Positions 5,693-14,277 of a stretch of 26,880 bases of DNA are shown here, one piece after another. Source of the DNA: CAYQSU01 sp964420325. Its GTDB lineage: Bacteria > Pseudomonadota > Alphaproteobacteria > Rhodospirillales > Defluviicoccaceae. The notes under the pieces are model-generated. The model saw only the letters and a program-made list of their open reading frames with translations. It was not told where the DNA came from and searched no databases. Each line of letters opens with the position of its first letter. The stretch's first letter is position 1. The translations under genes were made by a program, and so were the position numbers. The DNA lies in the NCBI GenBank assembly GCA_964420325.1, contig CAYQSU010000047.1, positions 1 through 26,880 on the forward strand, read 5' to 3'.

Positions 5693-8341
5693 TCAGACCT
5701 CTGGCGCGTCGACCGGCCTCAGCACCGAGTCCGCCAGCTTGGCGTCTTCGATCACCACATCGCGCACCCACGCCTTGGCGAACACCTCGACAGAGACGTT
5801 GGCGCTGGCGGTCACCTCGAAGGTCATCGTCACCGTGCGGTCGGCGAACGGCGCGAGATCGATGGCGGTGCGTGGCGTCCAGGCGGTTTCGGCATAGTCC
5901 ATGCCCGCGGCCGACGCCTCGTCGACCGGGACGCCGTCGACCAGCACCGTGAACGCCGCCGTCGTCAGCATGTTCACCGCCGCCGACAGCTCGAGCCGGC
6001 GGAGGTAGCTGAGCTTCGGCTTCGCCCCGAGCGCCACCTGGAACGAGACCGCCCGCACCTTGCTGCCGACCTCGCCGTCGCGGCCGGCGGAGACCGAGCC
6101 GTGAAGGGTCGCTCCGCCGGGACCGTTGTCGCCCGCAAGGAGTTGCCAGCCCTCGGCGACCGTCGTTGCTCCGGCGGGCTCGTCGGTCGCCGCTTCGGGC
6201 TTCAGGAGCCCGGCGGCCTCGAACGATCTGGCCAGGATCGACGCGATGTCGATGCCGGCGATGGTGGCGCCGCTGCCCTGCCGGGAGCGGCCGGGCGACG
6301 GCTTGATCAGGCCGGCGGCCTCGAACGAGGTGGTGAGGATGGCCGGGATGTCGACGCCGGCGATGGTGCCGCCGCCGCCGTCCTTGGCGGACGGGTTCCC
6401 GAACAGACCGGCGAGCTCGAACGAGCGTGCGAGGATCGCCGGGATGTCGAGGCCGGCGACCGGGGCGTCGGCCGTCCGGGGCGGCCGCTCGCCGGCCGCT
6501 GCCGTGTCGCCGGGCCGCCCGACCGCGATCTCGTGCGGACCGGCGCCGGGCACGCGCGCCGCCATCGGCGCCGCCGGCTCGGGCGTGGTTTCGGGACGCG
6601 GTGGCTGGCGCCTGGGCGTCTTGGTCTCGCGACGCATCTCCGTCAGCCCCCAGAAGCGGGCGATGTGGAAGCCGGACGAGATCCCGGCGTCGACGATGAA
6701 GGGCGCGGGCACGCCGCAGCCGTCGGTCCCGTCGGGATCGATCGGCACGCCGTGGGCCATGCCGGCGACGGTGAAGTGCTCGACCACCTCCCGTCCCCCG
6801 GCGTCGTGCCAGACGCGGCGACGGTGGCCTTCGACCAAGTGTTCGGAGGTGGGCTCGGGCCGCAGCCCGTGCACGTCGGCCCACTGCTTGACGATCTCCT
6901 CGGCGTTGAGGGGGGTCACCGTCTTGTCGGTGTCGCCGTGCCACACCGAGACCCGGGGCCACGGGCCGGCGTGCGGCGAGGCCGCGCGCACCAGATCGCC
7001 CCATTCGCCGGCCGGCCGGCTGCGCCCCTGGAAGATCACCTCGAAGCCTTCCTGGAGCCCGCTGGCGGCGCGGTAGGGGACGCCGGCGATGACGGCGCCG
7101 CCGGCGAAGACCTCGGGATAGGCCGCCAGCAGCGCGGACGTCATCGCACCGCCCGCCGAGACGCCGGTGACGAAGACGCGCCGGTGGTCGAGGCCGTGCT
7201 GGGTGAGCATGCGGTCGACCATCTGCCGGATCGACAGCGCCTCGCCGAGATCGCGCCCGGTGTCGTCGTGCTTGAACCAGTTGAAGCAGCGGAGCGGGTT
7301 GTTCCTCCGCCGCTGCTGGGGCAGCAAGAGGGCGAAGGCGTGACGGTCGGCGAGCGTCGACCAGCCGGTGCCGTGGTCGTAGGAGTGCGCCGTCTGGGTG
7401 CAGCCGTGGAGCACGACGACCAGCGGTGCCGCCGGCGGCAGATCGTCTGGCACGTAGGCGAACATGCTGAGACTGCCGGGGTTCGAGCCGAACTCGTCGA
7501 CGCGCACGAGGTGGCTGGGTTCGGCGTCGACGCGCTCCGCCGACGTCTCCGCCTCGGCCGCCGCCTCCAGGAATTTCTGCCACGGGCGGCGATGGCGGCG
7601 TTGGCGGGCAAGCGCAGCGAGATTGGCGATGGCGGGGCCTAGTCCGTGCATGACGGGGGTCCTTTCCTCGTCGGAGGGAGATGTGGTGAGGGTGGCGATG
7701 TCGATCAGCTTCCGGGTCGGCAGGAACACGGTGTGCAGCAGCCCGGGGTCGGCGTTGCCGCTGCGCCCGGGATCGAGCCAGGCCGGCAGGCGGGAGCCTT
7801 CGGCCGCCTCGTAGCGCTGGGTGACCATGGAGCGCCGCCCTTCCGACCAGGCCGCGAGCTGGATGGCGGCGGCGGGGAAGGCCCGGCCGACCCAGATGCC
7901 GATCACCTCGTTCGCGACTTGGTCGCGCGTCTCCGGACGCCGCGCACGGTCGATCAGGCGCGCCAGCGCCGCGCCGAAGCGGGGGTGGTCGCGGAGGCAG
8001 GGGACGAGAGCCCGGGTACCGGGCGGCGGCCGCGGCGGCCCGAGATGGATGCCGGTCGCCTGCCCGCCGGCGACGAGCCGGCCGGGCACCAGGTCGCGAT
8101 AGCAGCGAACGGCTTCGACCGTCTGCGCCTGCTGCGGCGCGGCCATCACCCCGATGAGGAGTTCGGCGGCATACTCGGGCGTGGCCGGCGGCGCGCCCGG
8201 GCCGCGCCGGCCGGGCGGAACGAGGCCGGCGGCGACGAGCAGGGTGACGCGGACGCGCAGATCGCGACGCGATTCGCCGAGGATGTCGCCGAGGCGTTCG
8301 CTGAATTCGTACCTGCGCAGGCCGGCGGTCATGACTGGCAT
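5693..8341 (-). CDS. PHB-depolymerase-family esterase fused to an unknown N-terminal region and a repeat-bearing C-terminus
   Basis: An uninterrupted 882-residue ORF with three parts. Residues 1-230 form an unrecognised region (RYEFSERLGDILGESRRDLR, then ATPEYAAELLIGVMAAPQQ) that may contain a helix-turn-helix-like fold. Residues about 231-540 are an LpqC/PhaZ-type esterase with oxyanion motif HGCTQ, nucleophile elbow GVSAGGA (Ser395), WHGDTDKTV and GMAHGVPI supplying Asp and His. Then come a Pro-rich linker, three short repeats and a C-terminal beta-rich region (about 750-870), possibly a binding domain. An internal ATG at 7651 (MHGLGPAIANLAAL), with AGGAAAGG upstream, would give a 652-residue esterase of normal appearance, so two genes may have merged by loss of a stop. 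The true N-terminal start is unsure: 8341 or 8332, with TTG at 8368 possible. No signal peptide is visible. Confidence 0.75.
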   Translation of the reverse strand: MPVMTAGLRRYEFSERLGDILGESRRDLRVRVTLLVAAGLVPPGRRGPGAPPATPEYAAELLIGVMAAPQQAQTVEAVRCYRDLVPGRLVAGGQATGIHLGPPRPPPGTRALVPCLRDHPRFGAALARLIDRARRPETRDQVANEVIGIWVGRAFPAAAIQLAAWSEGRRSMVTQRYEAAEGSRLPAWLDPGRSGNADPGLLHTVFLPTRKLIDIATLTTSPSDEERTPVMHGLGPAIANLAALARQRRHRRPWQKFLEAAAEAETSAERVDAEPSHLVRVDEFGSNPGSLSMFAYVPDDLPPAAPLVVVLHGCTQTAHSYDHGTGWSTLADRHAFALLLPQQRRRNNPLRCFNWFKHDDTGRDLGEALSIRQMVDRMLTQHGLDHRRVFVTGVSAGGAMTSALLAAYPEVFAGGAVIAGVPYRAASGLQEGFEVIFQGRSRPAGEWGDLVRAASPHAGPWPRVSVWHGDTDKTVTPLNAEEIVKQWADVHGLRPEPTSEHLVEGHRRRVWHDAGGREVVEHFTVAGMAHGVPIDPDGTDGCGVPAPFIVDAGISSGFHIARFWGLTEMRRETKTPRRQPPRPETTPEPAAPMAARVPGAGPHEIAVGRPGDTAAAGERPPRTADAPVAGLDIPAILARSFELAGLFGNPSAKDGGGGTIAGVDIPAILTTSFEAAGLIKPSPGRSRQGSGATIAGIDIASILARSFEAAGLLKPEAATDEPAGATTVAEGWQLLAGDNGPGGATLHGSVSAGRDGEVGSKVRAVSFQVALGAKPKLSYLRRLELSAAVNMLTTAAFTVLVDGVPVDEASAAGMDYAETAWTPRTAIDLAPFADRTVTMTFEVTASANVSVEVFAKAWVRDVVIEDAKLADSVLRPVDAPEV
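6197..6466 (-). repeat. Three in-frame protein repeats in the esterase linker
   Basis: Three copies of the pattern AG-[LVI]-DI-x-x-IL-x-x-SFE-x-AGL occur in a row, with DNA periods of 96 and 102 bp (32 and 34 residues). Glycine- or serine-rich spacers separate them. They sit between the esterase domain and the C-terminal beta-rich region. Each unit could form a short amphipathic helix pair, perhaps for oligomerisation or for binding a hydrophobic granule surface; that is a guess. I do not know this repeat from a named family. Confidence 0.8.
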
Positions 8342-8479
8342 GCTGCCACGACCGGAGCTGGGCCGCAAGAGTTTTTGAATAAGTGACGTTTATTTTTTTA
8401 CGATCCGCGAAACCATAGCCAACTGCACCCGCGCCGCGGCGGCCGGCGAAAGGCTTGCACCAAGTGTTCAGCGCATCGT

Positions 8480-8555
8480 TGGTGCCGGATGAGGGACTCG
8501 AACCCCCGACCTACTGATTACAAATCAGCCGCTCTACCAACTGAGCTAATCCGGC
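8480..8555 (-). tRNA. tRNA-Thr (anticodon UGU)
   Basis: A full 76-nt cloverleaf is present on the minus strand. The acceptor arm is GCCGGAT paired with ATCCGGC, the D-arm contains AGCTCAGTTGGTAGAGC, and the anticodon stem-loop is CTGAT-TTGTAAT-CAG with TGT at 8520-8522. The T-arm has GGTTCGAGTCC, and the CCA end is encoded (8480-8482). The TGT anticodon reads ACA threonine codons. No T-run terminator is evident just downstream. Confidence 0.96.
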
Positions 8556-8758
8556 GATGACGGCCGCGCGCATGCGGGTCCGATGGGTGCCTTCCCGCTT
8601 TCTACCCCATTCGCCCCGTCCTTGGAACAGCCGAGCCCGGCGACGGCCGGCAGGCCGGCGTTCACAGGCGCCAGCCGCGCCCAGGTGAGCCGCTGGATCG
8701 CCAGCGATCGGTCGACCTGCTCCCGCGTCGGATAGGGCATCGTTGACAGCACCGTCAT
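8546..8758 (-). CDS. Small hypothetical ORF running into the tRNA-Thr 5' end
   Basis: A 70-residue frame beginning MTVLSTMPYPTREQVDRS with a strong GGAGGAA ribosome site 5-6 bases before the ATG. Its N-terminal 35 residues look protein-like (REQVDRSLAIQRLTWARL could be a helix). The C-terminal half is Gly/Ala/Pro-rich and without pattern, and it overlaps the first 10 bases of the tRNA. No family is recognised. It may be a real small protein, the remnant of a longer gene, or chance. Confidence 0.3.
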   Translation of the reverse strand: MTVLSTMPYPTREQVDRSLAIQRLTWARLAPVNAGLPAVAGLGCSKDGANGVESGKAPIGPACARPSSPD

Positions 8759-9014
8759 CGTCTTCCTCCCGCGACCGGACCTCGCGTCCGACGGCGCCGA
8801 GCCCGGGCAGCGCGTGATCGGCCATCGCGAGGACCAGGGGAGAACGATGGCCCGCCTTCGTTTCGGCCTGATGTCGACGCCCCGCCATTCGCGTTTCAGC
8901 TGCTTCGGCCGCGGGGCAGGCGCCGTCGACAGATGCGCCCGAAGGTCTTATCCTTCATCGCCGAGACGGCACTAAGCGTGTCCAGGATCAGCGGCAGGGC
9001 TGGGCGAGCGCGCC
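8759..9014. other. Intergenic region upstream of the sensor operon
   Basis: About 256 bp between the small minus-strand ORF and the response-regulator gene. It should carry the operon promoter, but I could not identify a convincing -35/-10 pair. A 42-codon plus-strand frame (MARLRFGLMSTP, from 8847) has a GGGGAGAA site before it but no recognisable protein character. Nothing else is visible. Confidence 0.35.
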
Positions 9015-9755
9015 ATGAACGACAAGGCCTGCATCATCGTCTGCGACGACGAGCCCGAGGTCCGCGACATGATCGACGAGTACCTGAGCGGCCATGGCTT
9101 CGAGGTGTTGACCGCCGCCGATGGCCGGGAGTTCCGGGCTTTGCTCGCCGAGCGGTCGCCGGACCTCGTCGTCCTCGATGTCAGGATGCCGGGCGAGGAC
9201 GGGCTGTCGCTCGCCCGCCACGTGCGCGAGTTTCATTCCGCCGGCATCATCATGGTGACCGCCGCCGGCGCCGTCGTCGACCGCATCGTCGGGCTCGAGA
9301 TTGGCGCCGACGACTATATCGCCAAGCCGTTCGACCCGCGGGAGCTCCTAGCGCGGGCGCGCAGCGTGCTCCGCCGCACCCGCGCGGCGAGGAGCCAGGA
9401 GGCCGTGCCGCCGCCGGCTGCGGAGACGCACCGCGTCCGCTTCGGGCGCTGCATCCTCGATCTCGAGGCCCACACGCTCAGCACGCTGGACGGCGAGGAC
9501 GTGGCGATCACCAGCATGGAGTTCGATCTGCTCAAGGCGTTCGCCGATCACCCCAACCGGGTGTTGTCGCGGGACCGGCTCCTCGATCTCGCCCACAACC
9601 GCGACTGGGATCCGTTCGATCGCTCGATCGACATCCGCATCGCCCGCATCCGCCGCAAGATCGAGGCGGATCCGGCCAAGCCGCAGACCATCAAGACCGT
9701 GCGCGGTGCCGGCTACGTGTTCGTGCCGGAGGGCTCGTCCCAGACGGAGACCTGA
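9015..9755 (+). CDS. OmpR/PhoB-family response regulator
   Basis: The product has 246 residues. The N-terminal receiver domain has the acidic pair DD at 11-12, phospho-acceptor Asp55 in VLDVRMPGEDG, Thr82 in MVTAAG and Lys104 in IAKPFDP. The C-terminal winged-helix DNA-binding domain (about 135-240) shows the family pattern FDLLKAFADHPNRVLSRDRL and ends TIKTVRGAGYVF. It is a phosphorylation-controlled transcription factor. It heads a plus-strand operon with a periplasmic binding protein and a hybrid kinase, which is its likely phosphodonor route. The start at 9015 has only a weak ribosome site. Confidence 0.93.
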   Translation: MNDKACIIVCDDEPEVRDMIDEYLSGHGFEVLTAADGREFRALLAERSPDLVVLDVRMPGEDGLSLARHVREFHSAGIIMVTAAGAVVDRIVGLEIGADDYIAKPFDPRELLARARSVLRRTRAARSQEAVPPPAAETHRVRFGRCILDLEAHTLSTLDGEDVAITSMEFDLLKAFADHPNRVLSRDRLLDLAHNRDWDPFDRSIDIRIARIRRKIEADPAKPQTIKTVRGAGYVFVPEGSSQTET

Positions 9756-9800
9756 GTGAGCTGTGCGGCTTGCGGTGCCGTGGCGAAGGGCGTTGAGGGG

Positions 9801-10583
9801 ATGACGGGGCGGATCATGCGACGAGCAGCGCTGGCGCTGGCCGCGCTCGGCGGCCTTGTCGCCGCCCACAGCCCGGCGGCCGCCTGCGCGCTCCGCTTCG
9901 GCTGGGAGCAATACGGCGTCTATTCGTTCGCCAGTGCGACGGGAGAGCCGACGGGGATCGACGTCGAACTGTTCAAGGAGGCCGCGCGCGAGGCCGGCTG
10001 CCGCGTGCAGTTCGACGAGCTCCCCTGGGCGCGCATCGTCGCCGAGATCGAGAAGGGCACCCTCGACGTGGCGTCGAGCGCCAGCCGCACCCGCGAACGC
10101 GACGCCTTCGCCCGCTTCTCCATCCCCTACCGGCAGGCCGACGTGGCGCTCTTCGTGCGCACAGGAGAGGTCGGCCGCTACGCCCTCGCGAGCCTCGCCG
10201 ACATCGTCCGCGCCGGCTTCCGGCTCGGCGTCATCGCCGAGTACCATTACGCCGACGCCGTCGCCCGGCTGATGGAGGAGCCGGCCTTCCGCGCGCAGGT
10301 CGAGGGAGCCGCCGACTACCCCGTCAACATCCAGAAGCTGCTGCACGGCCGGATCGACGGCTTCCTCGCCGACGACGTCGGCGTGATGATCAGCGAAGCC
10401 CGGGCCGTCGGCGCGGAGGAACGGATCGAGCGCTACCCTCTGTTCATCGCCGCCGAGGACCTGCACTACATGTTCAGCCACGCTGCGGTGGATGCGGCGA
10501 CCGTCGAGGCCATCGACCGCAGCCTCGCACGCATGGCCGCCGACGGTCGCCTCCAGGCGATCTTCGACCGGTTTCTCAAGTAA
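9801..10583 (+). CDS. Periplasmic solute-binding protein, family 3 (amino-acid-binding type)
   Basis: About 260 residues. It has an N-terminal signal peptide (MRRAALALAALGGLVAAHSPAAAC, probably cleaved by signal peptidase I; the cysteine lacks a good lipobox), then a small bilobal binding protein. It shows the family sequence GEPTGIDVELFKEAAREAG, followed by LDVASSASRTRERDAFARFS and LLHGRIDGFLADD. It resembles the PAAT/SBP_bac_3 type that binds small polar solutes, but no permease or ATPase gene is adjacent. Lying between a response regulator and a membrane sensor kinase, it may present a ligand to the kinase. The frame is open upstream to a GTG at 9756; ATG 9801 has AAGGG about 10 bases before it, and ATG 9816 is also possible. 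Confidence 0.85.
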   Translation: MTGRIMRRAALALAALGGLVAAHSPAAACALRFGWEQYGVYSFASATGEPTGIDVELFKEAAREAGCRVQFDELPWARIVAEIEKGTLDVASSASRTRERDAFARFSIPYRQADVALFVRTGEVGRYALASLADIVRAGFRLGVIAEYHYADAVARLMEEPAFRAQVEGAADYPVNIQKLLHGRIDGFLADDVGVMISEARAVGAEERIERYPLFIAAEDLHYMFSHAAVDAATVEAIDRSLARMAADGRLQAIFDRFLK

Positions 10584-10609
10584 CGGCGGCGGTATCGACG
10601 ACGCGGCCG

Positions 10610-13600
10610 ATGCCCAACCGCCAAGACCCTGGTGGATCCATGACACCTTTGCTCTCTCGCATCCGGCAGCTGCTCGAGGACCTGCCGCTTCGTCCGACCA
10701 TCGGTGCGGCTCTCGTCGTCGGGCTGACCGTCCCGGTGGCCGTCGCCGCCTGGCGCGGTCTTGACCAGCGACGCGAAACGCTCAGCCAGCACCTCGCCGC
10801 CGACCACGCCCGCATCGCCGAGACACTGGCCATTGCCATGCAGCAGCCGATCTGGGAGGTGAGGCCCGACATCGGCCGGCCGCTGGTCGAGACGGTGATG
10901 CGGGATCCGCGGGTGGCGCAGGTCAGGGTCGATTCGACGCTGAGCCCGGAATTCCTGGTCGCCTCCGCCGGCGCGCCCGATGGCGGCACGATTACGGTGC
11001 GCGAGGTGCCGGTGACGAGGGGTGACGACGCCATCGGCAGCGTGCGTGTCGCCATGAGCAGTGCCGCGCTGGAGGCGGAAGTCCGGCGCCAGTGGGGCCA
11101 GACCATGCTGACGGGCCTGGTCCAGGTCGCGCTCGGCCTCCTGTTCGTCTTTCCGCTGCTGCGCCTCAAGGTTCTCGGCCCCATCGCCGATCTCGTCGAG
11201 CAGTCGCGCGCGCTGGCCGGAGGCGCGCTGGACCGGCCGTTCGCCTGGAGGCGGGCCGACGAGCTCGGCGATCTCGGGCGGAGCTTCGAGGTCACGCGGC
11301 AGTCGCTTTCCCGGCTGTTCGGCGACCTCGCGGACCGCAAGGCCGAGCTGGAAAGCCGGGAAGGCGAGCTGGCGGCGCAGGCCGCGCTCCTGCGCACGAC
11401 CCTCGACAACATGACCGACGGCATCTGCCACTTCGGCGAAGACCTCACGCTGCGTGCGTGGAACCAGCGCTTCATCGACATCATGGAGTATCCGCCGAAC
11501 GTCGTTGCCGCCGGCACGCCGGTCGAGCGCATGATCCGCTACGACATCGAGCGCGGCTACATGAAGGCCGAGGATCCGGAGGCCTATGTCCAGCACCTCC
11601 TCTCGTACTATCGGCCCGGCCTCGTCTCGGAGACCCATGTCGAGCGCACCAACGGCCAGTTCATCCACGTCCGCCGGCGTCCCGTGCCCGGAGGCGGGTT
11701 CGTCGTCTCGTTCAGCGATGCGACCGCGGAGATCCGCGCCAAGCGCGAGGCCGAGAGCATGCTCCGCCTCCTCGAGGCGGTGATGGATGCGGTTCCGGCG
11801 ATCCTCCATGTCAAGGACCGGGAGCTCCGTTACCGCATGGTCAACCGCGGCTTCCTGGACTTCTGGAGGCTCGCCCGCGACGCCGTCATCGGCAGGACCC
11901 TGTACGAGCTGTTCGATGCGGAAATGCTGGTCGGGTTCGTCGACCGCGATGCCGAGGTGCTGGCCTCTGGCGAGCCCCTGCCGTTTTTCGAAAGCCTGCT
12001 CAGCCGCCGCCACGGACCGCCGGCCAACGCGCTGACGACCAAGGTGCCGCTTGCGGACGACAGCGGCCGCGTCACCCACATCGTCACCGTCGAGCTCGAC
12101 ATCACCGATCGCAAGAAGGCGGAGGAGCGCCTGCGCGAGAGCGAGGAGCTGTATCGGCTGCTCATCGACCTGGCACCCTACGGCGTGCTGCTCCACGACC
12201 GCGCGGGCGTCATCTACATCAATCCCGCAGGTTGCAGGACCCTGGGCCTCGAGGACTCTGTCGCGGCGATCGGCCGCCCCTACATCGACTTCGTCGCCGC
12301 CGACGAGCGCGAGGCGGCGGCGTTGCGCGTGCACCAGGTCCTGGAGGAGGGCCGCCAGCTCGAGCCGACCGAGCGGCGCCTGGTCACCGCGGATGGCCGC
12401 CTGATCAACGCCGCCGTCGCCGCCGTTCCGTTCACCCGCTGGGGGAAGCCGTTCGCGCTGGTGATGTTCCGTGACATCACCGAGAGGAAGCGCATGGAAG
12501 AGGCGCTGCGCGAGAGCGAGGAGCGGTTCCGTGGCATCGCCGAGGCCCACCCGCTGCCGGTCGTCATTTGCCGACGGGACGACGGCGAGATCCTCTATGC
12601 AAGCCCTGCCGCCACGGCGCTGTGCGGCTCGGCTGTACTGATCGGCAGCAGTCTTCGCGATCTTCCCGCCGATCCCGGAGAGCGCGAGCCGATGCTCGAA
12701 CGCCTGGCCGGGGACGGGCCCCACGGGTCCTACGAGCTGGCCCTCGAGCGCCCGGACGGCTCGACCTTCCCGGCCGCGATCACGGCCCGGTCCATCGCCT
12801 ACGCGGGCGCTCGGGCGATCGTTCTCGGCATCTTCGATCTCTCCGCGCAGAAGGCCGCCGAGGCGGAGATCGCCAAGCAGCGCGAGGCCCTGCATCAGGG
12901 CGAGAAGCTGAATGCCCTCGGCTCGCTGCTCGCCGGCGTCGCCCACGAGCTCAACAACCCGCTCTCGGTGGTGGTCGGCCGGTCGGTCATGCTCGAGGAC
13001 GCCGATCTGGACGAGCGCACCGCCGCCGCCGTGCGCAAGATCCGGCTGGCCGCCGAGCGCTGCGCGCGGATCGTCCGCACCTTCCTGGCAATGGCCCGGC
13101 AGCAGGAGCCCTCCCGGGTCGCGGTCGGTCTCGGTGACGTGATCGCCGACGCGCTCGAGCTGGTCGAGGACAAGCTCTGCGACGCGCGCGTCCGGGTGGT
13201 GAAGGACATCGAGCCGGACCTGCCTCCGACATCGGCCGACCCCGATCAGCTCACCCACGTGTTCTGCAATCTGTTCCTCAATGCCCAGCAGGCGATGGCG
13301 GAGACGGCGGTCGAGAGGGTGCTGCGGGTGGCGTGCCGGCATCAGGCGGCGGACAACGCGCTCGTCGTCACCGTCAGCGATACCGGCCCAGGCATCCCGA
13401 CGGAGATCCTGCCCCGCATCTTCGAGCCGTTCTTCACCACTAAGCCGGCCGGGATCGGCACTGGCATCGGCCTCGCCGTCACCCACGGCATCATCCGGGC
13501 GCACGGCGGGGAGATCTCGGTCGGGGCCAGCGACGACGGCGGCACCGCGTTCACCATCGTCCTGCCGGTGCGCCCGGTCGAGACCGCCGCCGGCACCGCA

Positions 13601-14014
13601 AGCTCTGCTGGCGAGGCGCCGCGGGGCTCGCGCATCCTCATCGTCGAGGACGACGAGGAGATCGGCCGCATGCTCGGCGACATCCTCGCCGCCGCGGGCC
13701 ACGCCGCCGATGTCGCCGCGAGCGGCCGCGAGGCGCTCGATCGGCTGCGGCGGACGCGCTACGACCTGGTCATCAGCGACGTCCTGATGCCCGACATCGA
13801 CGGGCTCGGCCTCTACCGGGAGATTCAGGCGCGGCACAGGGAGATGGGCGAGCGCGTGATCTTCATGACCGGCGACACCGTGAGCGGCAAGGCGGGGTCG
13901 GTGGTCGACGGCACGTCGCGCCCGCTGATCGAGAAGCCGTTCGTCCCCGCCGAGGTGATCGCCACGGTGAACACCGCGCTCGCCGCCGGCCGCACCATCG
14001 GTGAAGGGATCTGA
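10610..14014 (+). CDS. Hybrid sensor histidine kinase with HAMP, four PAS regions and C-terminal receiver
   Basis: An inner-membrane sensor of up to 1134 residues. TM1 is at about 29-48, a periplasmic loop of about 115 residues follows, then TM2 at about 167-186 and HAMP to about 240. Next come four PAS regions: 262-378 (LDNMTDGICHFG), 385-505, 512-630 and 635-750. The HisKA domain has AHELNNPLSVVVG with phosphorylated His779. The ATPase domain has LFLNAQQAM, DTGPGIP and GIGTGIGLAVTHGI. A receiver domain (about 1003-1125) has Asp1057 in ISDVLMPDIDG and Lys in IEKPFVP. No HPt domain is fused, so the route from receiver to the OmpR-type regulator is unclear. The second ATG at 10640 has a better GGTGG site and may be the true start. 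It follows the binding-protein gene by 26 bp. Confidence 0.93.
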   Translation: MPNRQDPGGSMTPLLSRIRQLLEDLPLRPTIGAALVVGLTVPVAVAAWRGLDQRRETLSQHLAADHARIAETLAIAMQQPIWEVRPDIGRPLVETVMRDPRVAQVRVDSTLSPEFLVASAGAPDGGTITVREVPVTRGDDAIGSVRVAMSSAALEAEVRRQWGQTMLTGLVQVALGLLFVFPLLRLKVLGPIADLVEQSRALAGGALDRPFAWRRADELGDLGRSFEVTRQSLSRLFGDLADRKAELESREGELAAQAALLRTTLDNMTDGICHFGEDLTLRAWNQRFIDIMEYPPNVVAAGTPVERMIRYDIERGYMKAEDPEAYVQHLLSYYRPGLVSETHVERTNGQFIHVRRRPVPGGGFVVSFSDATAEIRAKREAESMLRLLEAVMDAVPAILHVKDRELRYRMVNRGFLDFWRLARDAVIGRTLYELFDAEMLVGFVDRDAEVLASGEPLPFFESLLSRRHGPPANALTTKVPLADDSGRVTHIVTVELDITDRKKAEERLRESEELYRLLIDLAPYGVLLHDRAGVIYINPAGCRTLGLEDSVAAIGRPYIDFVAADEREAAALRVHQVLEEGRQLEPTERRLVTADGRLINAAVAAVPFTRWGKPFALVMFRDITERKRMEEALRESEERFRGIAEAHPLPVVICRRDDGEILYASPAATALCGSAVLIGSSLRDLPADPGEREPMLERLAGDGPHGSYELALERPDGSTFPAAITARSIAYAGARAIVLGIFDLSAQKAAEAEIAKQREALHQGEKLNALGSLLAGVAHELNNPLSVVVGRSVMLEDADLDERTAAAVRKIRLAAERCARIVRTFLAMARQQEPSRVAVGLGDVIADALELVEDKLCDARVRVVKDIEPDLPPTSADPDQLTHVFCNLFLNAQQAMAETAVERVLRVACRHQAADNALVVTVSDTGPGIPTEILPRIFEPFFTTKPAGIGTGIGLAVTHGIIRAHGGEISVGASDDGGTAFTIVLPVRPVETAAGTASSAGEAPRGSRILIVEDDEEIGRMLGDILAAAGHAADVAASGREALDRLRRTRYDLVISDVLMPDIDGLGLYREIQARHREMGERVIFMTGDTVSGKAGSVVDGTSRPLIEKPFVPAEVIATVNTALAAGRTIGEGI

Positions 14015-14277
14015 CGCGCCGGAGTCTGCCGAGGACACATCTCCGCGAGGGCGCTGAAAAGGAGGGCCCTCCGCCCGCATACTGTGGCAGAATTGCGGCA
14101 GTCCGAAGTGAAAGGCGCGGATGCTCACCCAAAAGGGATATGCAACCTCGAGCGTCGCGGCTACCCTTATACGTGGCGGCTATGGATCCTGGCCACCGTC
14201 CAACTAGAGGGTTTGGTCGAGAACACCTGGGCGTCTCGCACCTCGGGAAACCGGAGGCTTGCAAGGGGTGAGGCGGT
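14015..14277 (+). other. Intergenic region between sensor operon and PBP gene
   Basis: 263 bp with no supported gene. It contains a perfect 12-bp palindrome GGAGGGCCCTCC at 14061-14072, which has no loop and no following T-run and so is not a normal terminator. A purine-rich ribosome site (AAGGGGTGAGG) precedes the PBP start. The PBP promoter should lie here, but no clear boxes were assigned. Confidence 0.35.

Noticed and set aside
8380..8400. AT-rich tract as a terminator for the tRNA
   Set aside because: In the tRNA's direction it reads as an A-run, not a T-run; it could be promoter sequence for the esterase ORF, but no boxes are clear.
8847..8975. 42-codon plus-strand frame with GGGGAGAA upstream
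   Set aside because: Very short, arginine/serine-rich and without protein-like pattern; mentioned in the intergenic entry only.
14061..14072. Perfect palindrome GGAGGGCCCTCC as terminator or operator
   Set aside because: No loop and no T-run, and such palindromes are expected by chance in DNA this GC-rich.
10466..14128. Minus-strand open frame of 1220 codons antisense to the hybrid kinase
   Set aside because: The plus-strand frame holds complete HAMP, PAS, HisKA, ATPase and receiver motifs; the antisense text has none.
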